DNA of 64,000 nt from assembly GCF_023856365.1 (NCBI RefSeq), contig NC_064545.1, positions 310,001 to 374,000 of the forward strand, in the 5' to 3' direction. Source of the stretch: Brienomyrus brachyistius (lineage: Eukaryota > Chordata > Actinopteri > Osteoglossiformes > Mormyridae). Numbering within the stretch: the first letter of the stretch is position 1; the number at the start of each line of letters is the position of its first letter. The notes beneath the pieces are model-generated. The model did not search any database. It had not been told where the DNA came from and worked only from the letters and a program-made list of their open reading frames with translations. A program made the position numbers and the translations under genes. Positions 1 through 11,279 of this stretch are shown here, in pieces.

Positions 1-282
1 AATACTTTTAAATAATTCTTCCATCCCTTCTCCACATTGTGCCATGGGTGAATATTCCAGAGATTACGACTGAGCAAACGCTAAATGAATAAAGCAGAAA
101 ACAGCGGACATAACGGACACAGAAACAGTGATGTCCGAATCATTGTGGGTCACACACAATGATTGGGGGGCGGGAGAGGATTTCTCATAGGAAGGCTGGG
201 AAATCAGTCAGTGGTGGGGAGTTACAATTATCCAAAGAGGCAGACTGTCCTGAACCAAACAGGGAAGAACACAGAAAACTTG

Positions 283-347
283 ATACTGCTGTGCTGGGAG
301 CTGGGATTCTGGGGGTCCTTGAGGACTGGATGGAGAAACACTGGTCT
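283..347 (+). mobile_element. Degenerate end of small hAT-like repeat (family H)
   Basis: The segment matches the right half of the family H elements described at 30902 and 31803. It reads a GGGAGCTGGGA-like body, then GTCCTTGAGGACTGGAT, then GAAACACTG at the end. The left half and the target duplication cannot be found, so it is a relic. Confidence 0.4.
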
Positions 348-1421
348 ACGTTCCCGGGGTTACTCCTAACAGTACACCTAACCTAACTAAGGCCTACCTT
401 AAAGATGCTTAGATACAATTACTTTAGCCTACAGTTGGACAAAATCATTAACACAAAGCATATTTTATAATAAAATGTTGAATATCTCATGTCATTTACT
501 GAATAATTTACTGAAACTGAAAAGCAGAATGGAAGTGGAATACTCATCGTGAAGTCGCAACACGGACCAACATAATCCGGGCAGTGTCTGTATAGTATAT
601 GTCAGTGATAATGACAATGACACCAGGTGTGTGATATCAGCCGTTGAGAAACACTGCTATAGATCACACACGCATGCCTGTTAGAACTACCCACTCTGCT
701 CTTTTCACACCCTTGCTAAAATGAACGGAGCCCATATCCCGGTCCAGCACCATTGAGAATGACAGGGTTTTACTTTTTGTGGGTTGTGAGCTGTTTGTCC
801 CCGATCAGCATTTCTTGGTTATCCATGTTCATTAATATGGGGCAATTATCCAAGAGTAATCGATTTTGTGGTCACATGTGTCAAATGCATTGGGGTCTCA
901 GAATGACGTCACCCTGCCAGAACCGAAACATGATGGCCCAATCCAAGACCTATAACCCTGCAACTCAACGGTCACATCCCTCCTGTGGTGCTCCACACTC
1001 AGGTCCTGTGCCCCTGGACCATGTGCAGAGATGGGCAGCTGCTGGATTTGTGGAGATGTGACATTTTCAGAGTTTCAGCAACATTGGTGGAAGATCACTA
1101 TGAATGTAATATATGGATTTTTAATCATCTTAAAAAAGCTTCTTCAAAATGTTACTCCGCAGGGCTTCATGCTTAGGAGCTATATTAGTGTTATTTACAA
1201 CATTTTGCTAGTCATCTTTCCACCTCTCATCTCCTGGTCCCTCAAAGCAGCTGTGGCTTATCTCACACTTTTTTCTCCTCCTAATTCAATTAAAGACTTG
1301 GATCTGTATCCATGAATTCATCTCCCGCAGCGATGCAGTTTGTCTCCTGGCTGAAATGAATGGGTGATGCTTCCTCGCTGTGATCGAGAGACTGGTGTTC
1401 AACACGACCCCGAGCATGATT

Positions 1422-1439
1422 CCCCCCCCCCCCCCCCCC
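1422..1439 (+). repeat. C18 homopolymer
   Basis: Eighteen consecutive C on the + strand. Such tracts are prone to length error in sequencing and could form G-quadruplex or i-motif structures. No function is implied. Confidence 0.95.
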
Positions 1440-2016
1440 AGTATATCGGTGTTCCGTGTGGCTCAGTAACAGTGGTTGCTGCCCATGTTCGAATTCTGAG
1501 CCCAGGCTATTGGTGCGTATAGATTACACAATCAGACGCCCAGCCCAATCTTTGGTCAAGAGGAGCCCTCGTAATGTTTTTTAGTTCAGAGAGACACGGG
1601 TTATTGATTTCAGCGGGTGTCTCCCATCTGTTGTGGTAATCCATGTTAAGGCTGGTCACACGGCCCCATGCAGTCTGGGCTGAGCACATGGAAGGTCACT
1701 GGCGCTTTATTTAAGCTTCTAATTTAAAGCTGTTCACAGGGACCATTTAAGCATGTTTAAAAGAGAACATCAGCGGGAAACGGCTGGTCTTAAAATTATA
1801 TAAGATTAATTGTATTATGACTCAGTTGTAAAGATTAGCCCACATCTGGAGGTTACAATTAACTTAATTTACAGTTAATTGTATGTAATGCTATATAGCC
1901 CTCATTTAATATATGTGTGTAGGGCAACATGCATGGGGGTGGGAGCCCCCTGGAGGAGGAGACACTGAGGTCAGGTTTGTAGTTTCATATGATTTACCAA
2001 TTCCTTTAACCCTGTA

Positions 2017-2475
2017 AAGGAATTCCCATTAAACATTCCCTTCCCTGGCTGTCCCTGGTATTCCCATAAAATAAACCATGTTAAAACTTCCCTTCCCTGC
2101 CCATCCCTGTTATTCCCATAAAAGAAACCCAGTTAAAACTTCCCTTCTCTGCTTATCCCTGGTATTCCCATAAAAGAAACCACGTAAAAACTTCCCTTCC
2201 CTGCCCATCCCTGTTATTCCCATAAAAGAAACCACGTAAAAACTTCCCTTCCCTGCCCATCCCTGTTATTCCCATAAAAGAAACCCCGTTAAAACTTCCC
2301 TTCCCTACCCAAACCTGTTATTCCCATAAAAGAAACCCCATTAAACCTTCCCTTTCTTGCCCATCCCTGTTATTCCCATAAAAGAAACATTGTTAAACAT
2401 TCCCTTCCTTGCTGAGCTCTGTTATTTCTGAAAAGGAAACCCCGATAAGCCTTTTCTTCCGTGCCCAAACCCCCA
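2017..2475 (+). repeat. 52-bp minisatellite, about 8 units
   Basis: The word TTCCCATAAAAGAAACC recurs with its first base at 2061, 2113, 2165, 2217, 2269, 2321 and 2373, an exact 52-bp spacing, and a decayed unit starts at 2425. A shorter partial unit begins at 2023. Each unit also carries CTTCCCTTCCCTGCCCATCC. The + strand is pyrimidine-rich and units differ by a few substitutions. The inner units (2165-2320) are the most alike, which fits unequal exchange. There is no coding potential. Confidence 0.9.
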
Positions 2476-2756
2476 TCACACGATCCTTTTCACCATCTCT
2501 GCCAGAGTGCTTCTTACAGCATATACCAACATTACGCCCAGCATTAACACTAAAGCTTCACCACGTGTCAGATGAGGAGGTTGTCAGCACACGCCGCACA
2601 CCAAATACATCGAGGATTGCGATGTCACACAGCCATGCGCCGCTGAATGCGCCGTCAGGCTGTAATCATGGACCCACCACCATGCAGAGTCTCCCTCGTC
2701 ACACTTTATACACACCATTCTCCACATTCTGTTGAGTCTAGATATGTTCATGAACT

Positions 2757-3080
2757 ACTGCATCATTCATGATATAAAGACCCCTGTCTGTATATAATAC
2801 GCCCAAGACTGTATCATTCATGTCACAAAGACCCGTCTGTAAATAATACACCCAAGACTGTATCATTCATGTCACAAAGACCCCTGTCTGTATATAATAT
2901 ACCCAAGACTGTATTATTCATGTCACAAAGACCCCTGTCTGTATATAATATACCCAAGACTGTATCATTCATGTCACAAAGACCCCTGTTTGTATATAAT
3001 ATACCCAAGACTGTATCATTCATGTCACAAAGACTTCTGTCTGTAAATAATACACCAAAGACTGTATCATTGTTACATAA
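2757..3080 (+). repeat. 51-bp minisatellite, about 6 units
   Basis: The word CAAGACTGTATCATTCATG recurs at 51-bp intervals. The GACT within it starts at 2856, 2907, 2958, 3009 and 3060; the first interval, from 2807, is 49 bp. Because 51 is 17 codons, the array is open in one frame on each strand and yields 17-residue repeat peptides. I regard these as a by-product of the period. No promoter or splice signal surrounds it. Confidence 0.9.
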
Positions 3081-4572
3081 TAATCAATATCAGTTATGAG
3101 GTGACAAAGTGGAGCAGCAATCTAATGTGAGGCCTCACATTCAACATAAAGGGGGAATTCATTACATTTAGCAGGAAGAGGAATATTAGTTTTGACTTCA
3201 TTATATTGCAGTGAGTGTTAGCTACACTCAGTGCTGTATTAATTTTACTGAATGTAGTTCAGCGAGAAAGAGCAGTTCCTGCAGCTTAGGGGACCAGTGC
3301 ATAAGACTGGTATGTCTTACAGACGAAAAGCTAATCCAGTCCGTGTTAACATTTCGGGACACACCTGTACTTCTCTGACGAGGCAAGAATTCATAAATAA
3401 AATAGATATTCTCATACATATACATAGCAGTCTCTCCTCGAGTCAAATTAAACGAAACAGGAAACAGGAATTAAAGTTGTGAGCTGACTTTATCAAACAT
3501 AGTAATAAAATCGTATTCTATACACACACCAAATTTAGAATAAATCATAAATGTGACTCACCCCTGCCTGAACAGGTCAGGGAACAAAAGATAGAGTGAA
3601 AACAAGGTCATTGCTGAGCAGTCAGTGCGGAAATAGCCCTGATTGTCTGGAGAGGGACTGTTTGTATTATTCAGGATAGGGATTAAAACACAGATCAGCA
3701 CACCTACATTTCGGATTTACCGGTCTTTCACTTAAGAGTCAGGCTTCTACTTAAGTGCTATTTGCAACTGATCAGTGATTTCAGGAGACTTTATCCAATG
3801 TTTGACAACACAGGCAGGTTCCTCATACCTGAAAGACTGTAAGCAGAGAAATAGAGAATGAGCAGCCTTTCTGATAATATTTTCAAAGCATCCGTTGCTG
3901 ACACACTCTTCAGTCAGAGGTTACTCTGTTGCTGCCGTGATCTGCAGAAATGATTTTTTTAAAGCCCCCACCCCCCCATATGTCAGAGGGCCGCACTGCT
4001 GTGAGCCTTTAGAATGATGAAACCCTTCGCCCCCCCCCAAGTCCAAGGGAAACCAATCAACGGAGATGAAAGGATCTGTGGGCTGCGGCACGGAGGAAGC
4101 AGGTGTGCAGAGGTGTTTATTTCCACCCGGGGGAGTTATCTGGGGGGCTATCGGGGATGTATCCGAGCCCACCTCTCACCTCTCTCATGCTTGATTTCAA
4201 AAGAAAACTGCATCTCTTCCTCGCCAAAGCGAAAGCCGTTGATCCTTGAAGGCAATAAAAAAGAAATAGATGGTATGGAAAAAAAAAACCTTTTTTTTTT
4301 CTTCCTTAGCATAAAAAAAGCTGTGCGGCCTTTTTCCTTTCCCTAATGGAAGGCCGAGTACATGCTGTACCCTGCCACGCTTTCTGGACCTCTGTTTCCT
4401 CTTGGCTTCTGAAATGTGTGATTTAGAAACATATGCTGCATGTTAAGAGGCAGGGTCACCTGACCTGATCAAGCCCCACCCCCCTCCACTCCCCCACGAA
4501 ACTGCCATCATCTACAGTCACACCATGTTTGTACAGTATCCTGTTTTCTTATTTGCATTCAACATTGCCCTT
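3081..4572. other. No gene seen
   Basis: Unique, AT-rich sequence followed by a mixed stretch with C and G runs near 3967-3975 and 4031-4039, and a purine-rich A/T-homopolymer stretch near 4257-4320. Short ORFs around 3921-4346 overlap on both strands and have no recognisable domain. Confidence 0.5.
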
Positions 4573-4765
4573 CATCCACCCATCCATCCATCCATCCATC
4601 CATCCATCTGCAGACCACCACTGTGCTGTTCCATCACTCCGCACACTCTTGGAAATTTAGAGATGACATTTGCATCTCAGCGTGTTCCTGGACTGTGGGA
4701 CGAACCTGGGACGCCCAGAGGTAACCTGCGAGACACGGGGAGAGCATCCAAGCTCCACAAGCCAA
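4573..4765 (-). mobile_element. tRNA-derived SINE relic (family A), - orientation
   Basis: A (CATC)n run at 4573-4608 corresponds to the GATGG tail of family A read from the other strand. It is followed by decayed blocks matching the middle of the family (TGTTCCTGGACTGTGGGA, then GGGGAGAGCATCCAAGCTCC). The tRNA-like head is missing. Orientation and family come from comparison with the fuller copy at 17677-18012. Confidence 0.6.
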
Positions 4766-7199
4766 GAGCAGGGGTGGGTGCCTTGTAAACATGTGTTATG
4801 CCGAATTAGACTTGATTGCCCATTTCGTTTGACTCCACTATTGAACCAGATTTGACTGGAAGACAGACGTTCACATTGGCCAGGCTTCAGTGCTGCATAA
4901 AACTAATGAATTCATCATTAGCAGAAGGATTGTGGACTGGACAACACAGTTTGGTCAGGGTTTCGAACAAGTTCCCTATGACAACCCCACCGAGTCTAGA
5001 GTAGCTGAGATTTTTGTTTGATTGTTTCTTTCGTTTACACAGATGTTGTAGTTGTAGCAGCAGGACTGTGATATGTAAGGAAGAGGTGGATGCCACGCGG
5101 GCGTCATGTGGGTCCTGCTGGTATCACTAATATAGTGTGTAGTGTCTTACATGCAAAGACAATTCTAGGGACTCTGGGGGCCCTAGGCAAAAAAACCATG
5201 GGGTCCTCCTCCCTGCTTGTGCCAGGTGATCCCAGAACTGTATCATACACTGGTGTGCCATGAGATGGTCTCAAATTGATCCCAGAACTGCATTTCATGA
5301 AGGAAACTACAATTAGGGTGAAAAACCACAGATGTCAGCAGATATATCAGGAGTGTCTTTATTTTCACAAGGACCACTCAAGGCTGTCTCACTGCGGTGC
5401 CAGAATTAAATACTAAGATCTCCATGGATTCTTAATATTGCTAATAAACATTAATGTGACAAGATGTTTAATCAATGAAGCATGCGTGTGGCAATCCGAG
5501 AAAAGTCCAGTCCAGACCTTCTGGCAGTTAGCCATGGTGTCCAATCCAAAGCTGCACAAACGTGCAGTGACAGGTGTCCCTTTCAGGTATTCGTGAAACA
5601 GTGAAATCGCACGATAGTTCCCTAAATTCAGATTCTCCATAAAACTAAACACCATCAAAATGTGGGACATTAATCTTTTTGTATATTTTAAAAGAATAAT
5701 TTATAGTACCCTTGTCAGTGTGATCAGAGGGAAGTTCGTAAAATATTCATGGGGACATCATGTGACGGGAAGAGCGAATTGGAGAGCTTCCATCTCCATA
5801 TTCGCTCCGGCGGTCGACCTATTCATGGGGCCCTACGAAAGAATACCAATGTGCATAATGTCAAACACTTTGAAGGGTAAAGACGTGACATAGGAAACCG
5901 GTCTGATCAAAGCGGCCGCTGATGAATTCTGTCTGGCCATTTCATATACAATTTTTCAGTCTGTGCCGCTTAAAGGACAGACAAGCTGGAATCACGTTTG
6001 CTGGAGTGCCTTTTAACATGCAGATCTATAAGTGTGTGTACCCTGCGTAATGCAGATAAGGCTTCATTTTCTTCATGTAAATCTTTGCTATCTGTGCATA
6101 TATAAACATATGGATCATGTAAGTATACAAAATGAACTGGAGCGTGTCTGCAGTTCGACACCTCAGCGTTTCGCATGGCTGAAAGCAGAAGGAAAAAGCA
6201 GAGAAGCCCTATTTTTACGACCATAAATCAGATACGCTGAATGATGTTGCTAATAGCTTAGTGGCTAATTGGCCCTTTACTGTCTGAGTAAGCTTATCTG
6301 GGACTGCATAGGACATTCTCAGGTTACACTGAAGATCCTACAGATATCATCTCAGTGGTGTGTGAGCGTTGGAGATTATCCTGTCATAAAACCTGTCATA
6401 TCACATAACGTTTTGTTTGCAGTATATAAATTAAAGCTGATTATCAACACCAGCAAAAGTGGCTGTGAACAGCACAGTTCTCTGCAAAATAATGCATCTC
6501 ACTGGGAAAGCATTCATGTGCTTCTAATTACACAGACAAGTTAAATTGTGATCTATCGCAGCTACAAAGTGTCTGTTACGGAGTGTAGAAGAAAACAGGG
6601 TTTTAATGAACGGCTGTCAGAATGGTGTGAAAGGCAACAGCACTTCGTATATAAGTTGAATAAATAAAGGTCACATCAATGTCAGCACCCTCTAGTGAAG
6701 CTCCAAGTTATGAGTACTTGTTTCAACACAGACTACTTACAGTACACACCAAGGAGCAGGTTATGAGCAGTAAGGCCGATACCAGTCGTATGCTGACAGT
6801 GCCGCGTCGATCCGGAGACCAAACACTGCATCATCAAAATGAATAGATTATTTATACTCACTCCCTGCCTTCAGGTATTGCTGAGTAACCAGCACATTAT
6901 TCTTTCTCCATTTAATTCATAGCTTGAGCATATCTACCTTTTCAAAACCGCATAAAACGAAAATAGTGATTAATAAAACCTCGGCGCTGATAATATGAAT
7001 AAACTCTGATTTATTCATAAAACGCTAAGCAGCCCATTCATCAATTTCCTTCAGCTCATTGTTGGGAGTATTCTTCTAAGTCATACGATTTATCCCGTCG
7101 GTTGAATCTGTCCTCGATGGCTATATAAATCAAACGAGACGTATAGCGACTCAATCAGACAGCGGTTCAATGCTCCTCACAGGCTTGCAGACTCATATA
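4766..7199. other. No gene seen
   Basis: Mostly unique intergenic-type DNA. Around 5160-5260 there is a GGGGGCCCTAGGCAAAAA-type block resembling eroded hAT non-autonomous DNA, but I cannot define its ends. A - strand ORF at 5970-6224 starts with a hydrophobic run. On that strand a pyrimidine tract followed by CAG precedes CCATGCG, but no donor or homology supports an exon. Confidence 0.45.
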
Positions 7200-7446
7200 T
7201 CACACTCCGCGCCAGGGGGTGTGCGTGCGTGTGTGGGTGGGTGGGGTCGAGATAAAAGGTGGGAGCTCCTTGAGGTCTCGACCACAGTGGCCAGTAGGGT
7301 GGATGTACTGGTACGTGCCGGGAGATTGGATGCCGGATCCTCATCGTGGTGCCAAAGCAGGAAGTTGGCAAGGCAGGAAGCTGCCAGCAGCAGGGCGCTG
7401 GGCCTGACGGGGGTAGCTGTGCGCCGGGAGAGAGGGAAGTGCGCAG
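7200..7446 (+). promoter_or_regulatory. Candidate GC-rich 5' exon or promoter block
   Basis: A GC-rich, CpG-containing island stands out from AT-rich surroundings about 1.5 kb upstream of the chst8 coding exon. It has a TATA-like ATAAAAG at about 7253-7259 and ends in GTGCGCAG followed by GTAGCC, which could act as a weak donor at 7446/7447. Known mammalian CHST8 transcripts have non-coding 5' exons, so this could be one. That is inference from composition and position only, and several overlapping ORFs here are best explained by the high GC. Confidence 0.2.
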
Positions 7447-7477
7447 GTAGCCCCCGCACATTCAGCCCGAGCAGGTG

Positions 7478-7622
7478 CAATTAACACGGTGTTTAACCTG
7501 AAGGCTGCTGGCTCAAATCCCTGGAGCTGCCCCCACTGCTGCCATGAGTCAAGTATTTAACCTGAATCGTTGAAGTGCCCCAGTAAAATTGAGAGATACA
7601 TAGATGCCAGGTCCTTCAATGA
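7478..7622 (+). mobile_element. tRNA-derived SINE (family B)
   Basis: The segment has the arrangement of a tRNA-derived fish SINE. A B-box-like GCTGGCTCAAATCCCTGG is followed by a tRNA-unrelated body with CAAGTATTTAACCTGAAT and CCCCAGTAAAATTGAGAG. The A box is weak and the 5' end is unclear. Confidence 0.6.
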
Positions 7623-8837
7623 GCAAACAGAGTCATAATTATGAGTTTAATAGTATTATTATTGCTAATAAGTACTTCTTATAAGGACCAAGCAGAAGTT
7701 GCCTTTGCAGGCTATTAAAATCCCTGGGGAGGCGCCCCGATCATACCATTGAACAGAAATGAAATCTCCTCAGTGTCCGCTGATAAGCACTATTATAAAT
7801 ATGCAAAATTGTTAAGTCGTGCAGTTAAATGTTGATCTAGAAATTAAAAATACCAGAGGTGCAACTCCATTCGGTCAGCTGACTCCCTCAACCTGATTCT
7901 AGTCTATAAACTGACACATTGTTCTAGCAAAGGCCGCTGAATGGGGAGTCTCACATTTCGGCACTGGGTCAGTTACCCTTTAAAGGGTCCTGCTCTATCA
8001 GAGTATACATCTCAGGCTCTTGATTCATGTTAACATTGTATGAACTAATGAGCCTCTCTTGAACTCTTCAGTTGCCATTCAAGTGTTAATCCCCGTAGTT
8101 TCAAATTTACTAGAACCTTTTCTTCGCTCACTGTATTTCTGTGAATGTGTGTGTCAGCAGGTGAACACGGGTGCGCAGAAGACCCAGGTCCAAATTACCC
8201 AAGCCCACGACAGAACATACACGCTGTCACACACCCGGCATATCCGGAATCAACGCTCTATTACCCATATATAAACACGAACATGTGGAGGCATGACCTG
8301 ATAATATAGTAAGTAAAGCCACCGGAATAGATAACTCAGCGACACCTTGTACGCCTGCATCGTGATGGTGAGAAAATCGCAAAAATGGAAAAATTACATG
8401 TAGCATAACTTCAAACCAAGGGCGAAGGTGAGACTATGATATTGGAAGGAAAACAACTTAGTAATTTAAATGCCAAGGCGTATTTCTTTTTTTTTTGGGG
8501 GGGGGGATGAAGCCAAATTAAATATTGGGGGGTACCCACCCACTCCTCCCCCCCCTCCCAGTCCCTATGCCCCTGCTACAAAATAAATAACAGTTGAGGC
8601 ATATCAAGTCTCCTTGGTTCGTGACCATTACTTATGGGGATTTCTGCAGTGAATCGTCATTGTTTTAACATTTTTATTCAACCAATAAGGCTGTTCCAGT
8701 AGCCTGAAAGTTTGTCAGGAGACACCAGTTTGCACGGACATAGGGCTTGGCCTTTTCTTCTCCTTAAAGCCAAACAGCAGTCAGATTGAAACGTCAGATT
8801 GAAATGACGAGCGGTTGCCTGCTGCCATTTTTTCCAG
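7623..8837. other. Upstream of chst8 exon, no gene seen
   Basis: Unique sequence with T11 and G10 runs at 8486-8507 and a C-rich patch at 8530-8562 that resembles an eroded hAT end. Nothing looks coding. A pyrimidine stretch just before 8838 supplies the candidate acceptor of the chst8 exon. Confidence 0.5.
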
Positions 8838-8928
8838 GTCCCTGCGGCAGGGCTGACAGGAGATGCCCTGGGTGGAATGTAAGACAGCGGATCCTCGGTG
8901 CGGCAGGCGCAGACTGAGGACTCTGGCC
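8838..8928 (+). other. chst8: Inferred 5' part of the chst8 exon (leader)
   Basis: TGCCATTTTTTCCAG ends at 8837 and is a good splice acceptor, so the exon may start at 8838. Another ATG at 8863 is in frame with the chosen start with no stop between, giving a 22-codon Arg-rich extension. Whether this stretch is 5' UTR or coding cannot be told from the sequence alone. The human protein begins seven residues before the equivalent Met. Confidence 0.3.
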
Positions 8929-9037
8929 ATGAAGCTGCCCTGCTTCTTCTGGTTCCTCCTGCTGTTCGGAGCTGGGGGCCTGGTGCTCTTCACACACCTG
9001 CAGGACCTTTCCGAGACATTCCAGCAGCAAGCTCCAG
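8929..9037 (+). CDS. chst8: chst8 first coding exon (GalNAc-4-sulfotransferase 1), partial
   Basis: CHST8 is a Golgi type II membrane enzyme that transfers sulfate from PAPS to the 4-OH of terminal GalNAc on N-glycans, including those of pituitary glycoprotein hormones. This exon encodes only its N-terminus: a short tail, one hydrophobic anchor (FFWFLLLFGAGGLVLF, residues 6-21) and the start of the stem, HLQDLSETFQQQAP. Residues align with the known human N-terminus across the LLFGAAGLLLF anchor, the LQD motif and the QQxPG end. The exon stops at CAG/GTCAGT, a strong donor, after 36 codons plus one base. That phase 1 Gly codon sits at the position where human has Gly. Start choice: ATG at 8929 has G at -3 and corresponds to the internal Met of the human MRLACMF; the in-frame ATG at 8863 is an alternative. 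The sulfotransferase domain is not in the window. The related CHST9 has a similar anchor, but QQxPG favours CHST8. Confidence 0.85.
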
Positions 9038-11207
9038 GTCAGTGCTTTTTGATATGGAGGGCTCCAGGTGCCAGTTACTCTGTCCTCGTAATCATCAGCC
9101 CAGAGATGCGTGGAGAAAGACACCCCCCCCCCAGGCTACAGAATAATATCTAATAAATGAAATAGGTTCTGCGGAGAAATGCCCCAGGTGAACCAATCTT
9201 ACCTTGTGTTTTGGGTGTAGCGTTTAGCTCCTGACTGTAAACCTTGGGCAGCAGTGAATTTTCACACCTTCACTGTGGCTCCTTCGTACATAGACTCTAG
9301 CAGACAAAGACCTTAGGGGTCGAAAGTTGATAAAACGGCAAAGCATGAGACGAGTCAAAAGCATCGTGACGGCAAATCACGGGGCCATTAAGTATCGACT
9401 CCTTGTGCATGTGGAACAAAAGGAAGATCCATTGCAGAGGACCAGGCATGACAAGTCCCAGAACGTCCGGAGGAAGCATTCCCGCACCTAGCTGTGCCTC
9501 CTGGCAGCCAGTGACGCGCTCCGCTCCCAACTGATGGTGTATCGAGTGTCGTTCTCACTGCGAGTTTCCTGCATGCGACAAACCGAACACCACGGCAGGG
9601 ATCCTATCGATAAGAGACACTCCACTCCGAAAGCGGAATCTCCAGAGATTCTCCCATTCCACTGATGGAGAGATACATTCCTAAATGTTATCGCTGCCAG
9701 ATGAGTGTATTTTGTATCGTTCTCGGCTCAGTCGCTGCAGGAGGACTGCGGGGCTCCTCAGATACCGGGAACACTTCAAGGGCTATTAGAATGCGCTTTG
9801 GCATGGATGTAGCAAGATTCAACTCGGCACCCAGACAATGTATACTGTACGTGCTCCAGTCAGGGGAGGTGAAGAGAATCGTGTGACATGGGGATGGAAT
9901 GGAATGGGAAAAATGGGTTTTCTGGGAATTGGGTTTCCCCTTTTCATGGTTTACCAGGGATGGAAAAGCAGGGAGGAAAAGGAAAAATGAGAGTTGTTTC
10001 AATGGAAAAGAGGAAGCCATGTGTGGCACTGAATCAAGATGAAGTGTAAAGGGAAACAGGTCAGATGTCAGGGTCTGGGCAGAGTTAATGGGGGTTTCAA
10101 AGAACAGAACACATCACTTTATACTTGCAGTCATGGATGAGGGACAGGTGAAGTGAATCAATAATAATGACCCCTGAGACCAGACTCTCCCCCGAGACGG
10201 CCGGTGTCCCCAGGCACAGTGTACTTAAGTGTAACCGGGGAAGGGATTGGTTTGCCAGGATATACAGCCCTATAAATTAGCAGGGTGCGTGTAGTCCTTC
10301 TCATACAGAATACGGATACAGCAGTTAATATTTAATAACGAAGGCTAAATTAATTCCAATATTACAGATATTAGTGCTAATTTTACACAGCTAATTTCAT
10401 TTAAATATAGCGGCATTCATTAAGTTAAAGTGGATTCCTGCCAAAAATCACCATTCGCTTCAGCACTTGACAAATGTAGCTAGAGAACCTTTGCGTCATT
10501 TTTTTAAGAACAACTCAAGATGTATATTTTCATATTTGTATCTGTGTTCAGAGTAGAATTTATGTGCTGCGCAAATCCATTATGTCTCGATGTGGAATTA
10601 CTTGTTACATATTATCATAATTCTAACAGCCATCCCATATGGTGATATTTATATTAAAAGACCCCCCCCCCAATCATCTTCTGGCTTCTGATACTTAAAT
10701 TTTCACTCCCTAATGCAATAAAAATTTGAGGGGCCAAATATCACAAACGTACCAACCGTGACACACAAGCGAAGGAACTAAACACTGAAAAAAATCACTA
10801 GAGAAAATGTACTGTATCACGTGTGATTTTCTGCGGGAAACCTATTTCAGCATATTTGTATTTAAGCACACCTGTCTTGAAACAGCAGGGTAACACAATT
10901 TTAATGTAATCTTATATGCCGTAGCTTCAAAATATATGATGTTAAACTGCAATGAAATCCAATAATGGTGAGTCTGAGAAACAGAACAGAATGAGTTTAT
11001 AACGAAATGTAAATGGTTGGATGGGTAAATTGCATTTTGCTGATGATTTACACAAGAGCCGCACAACCCAGGACGTGTTTTACAAACGTATCTATTTAAA
11101 TTTAATCGGTTTAGACTGTGATGCTCTCGGAAATTGCCTCTTGAGATGGCGTGATTAGCGAGAACCGCGACGCACTCCACAGGTCGCGTAAGGACGCCGC
11201 TGCTTGG

Positions 11208-11213
<6 letters not shown>
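9038..11213. other. Intronic, no further feature seen
   Basis: Unique sequence that becomes AT-rich after about 10260. The stretch from 10310 to 10640 contains several TAAT and ATTTAAAT words and no recognisable repeat. It could hold a conserved non-coding element, but comparison would be needed to say so. Confidence 0.5.

Positions 11214-11278
<65 letters not shown>
11214..11278 (+). repeat. (CA)32 microsatellite
   Basis: An uninterrupted CA run of about 32 units. It produces the Cys-Val and Thr-His repeat ORFs seen on both strands nearby, which are not genes. A tract this long and pure is likely polymorphic. Confidence 0.97.

Positions 11279-11279
<1 letters not shown>

Larger units (their letters stand above)
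1..2016. other. Left flank, no gene seen
   Basis: This stretch is mostly unique, AT-leaning sequence with stops in all frames. I see no exon with convincing splice sites. It holds the end of a small hAT-like repeat near 283-347, a C18 tract, and a possible tRNA-like SINE fragment at about 1455-1500. That fragment has an A-box-like TGGCTCAGTAAC followed about 30 bases later by a B-box-like GTTCGAATTC. The ORFs here are short and overlap in several frames, so I treat them as chance. Confidence 0.5.

Noticed and set aside
2017..3080. CRISPR-like array
   Set aside because: Units are contiguous tandem repeats of 51-52 bp without unique spacers, in a vertebrate-type sequence.
5970..6224. - strand ORF beginning with a hydrophobic, signal-like run
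   Set aside because: The hydrophobic residues come from a pyrimidine tract; no donor, homology or second exon supports it.
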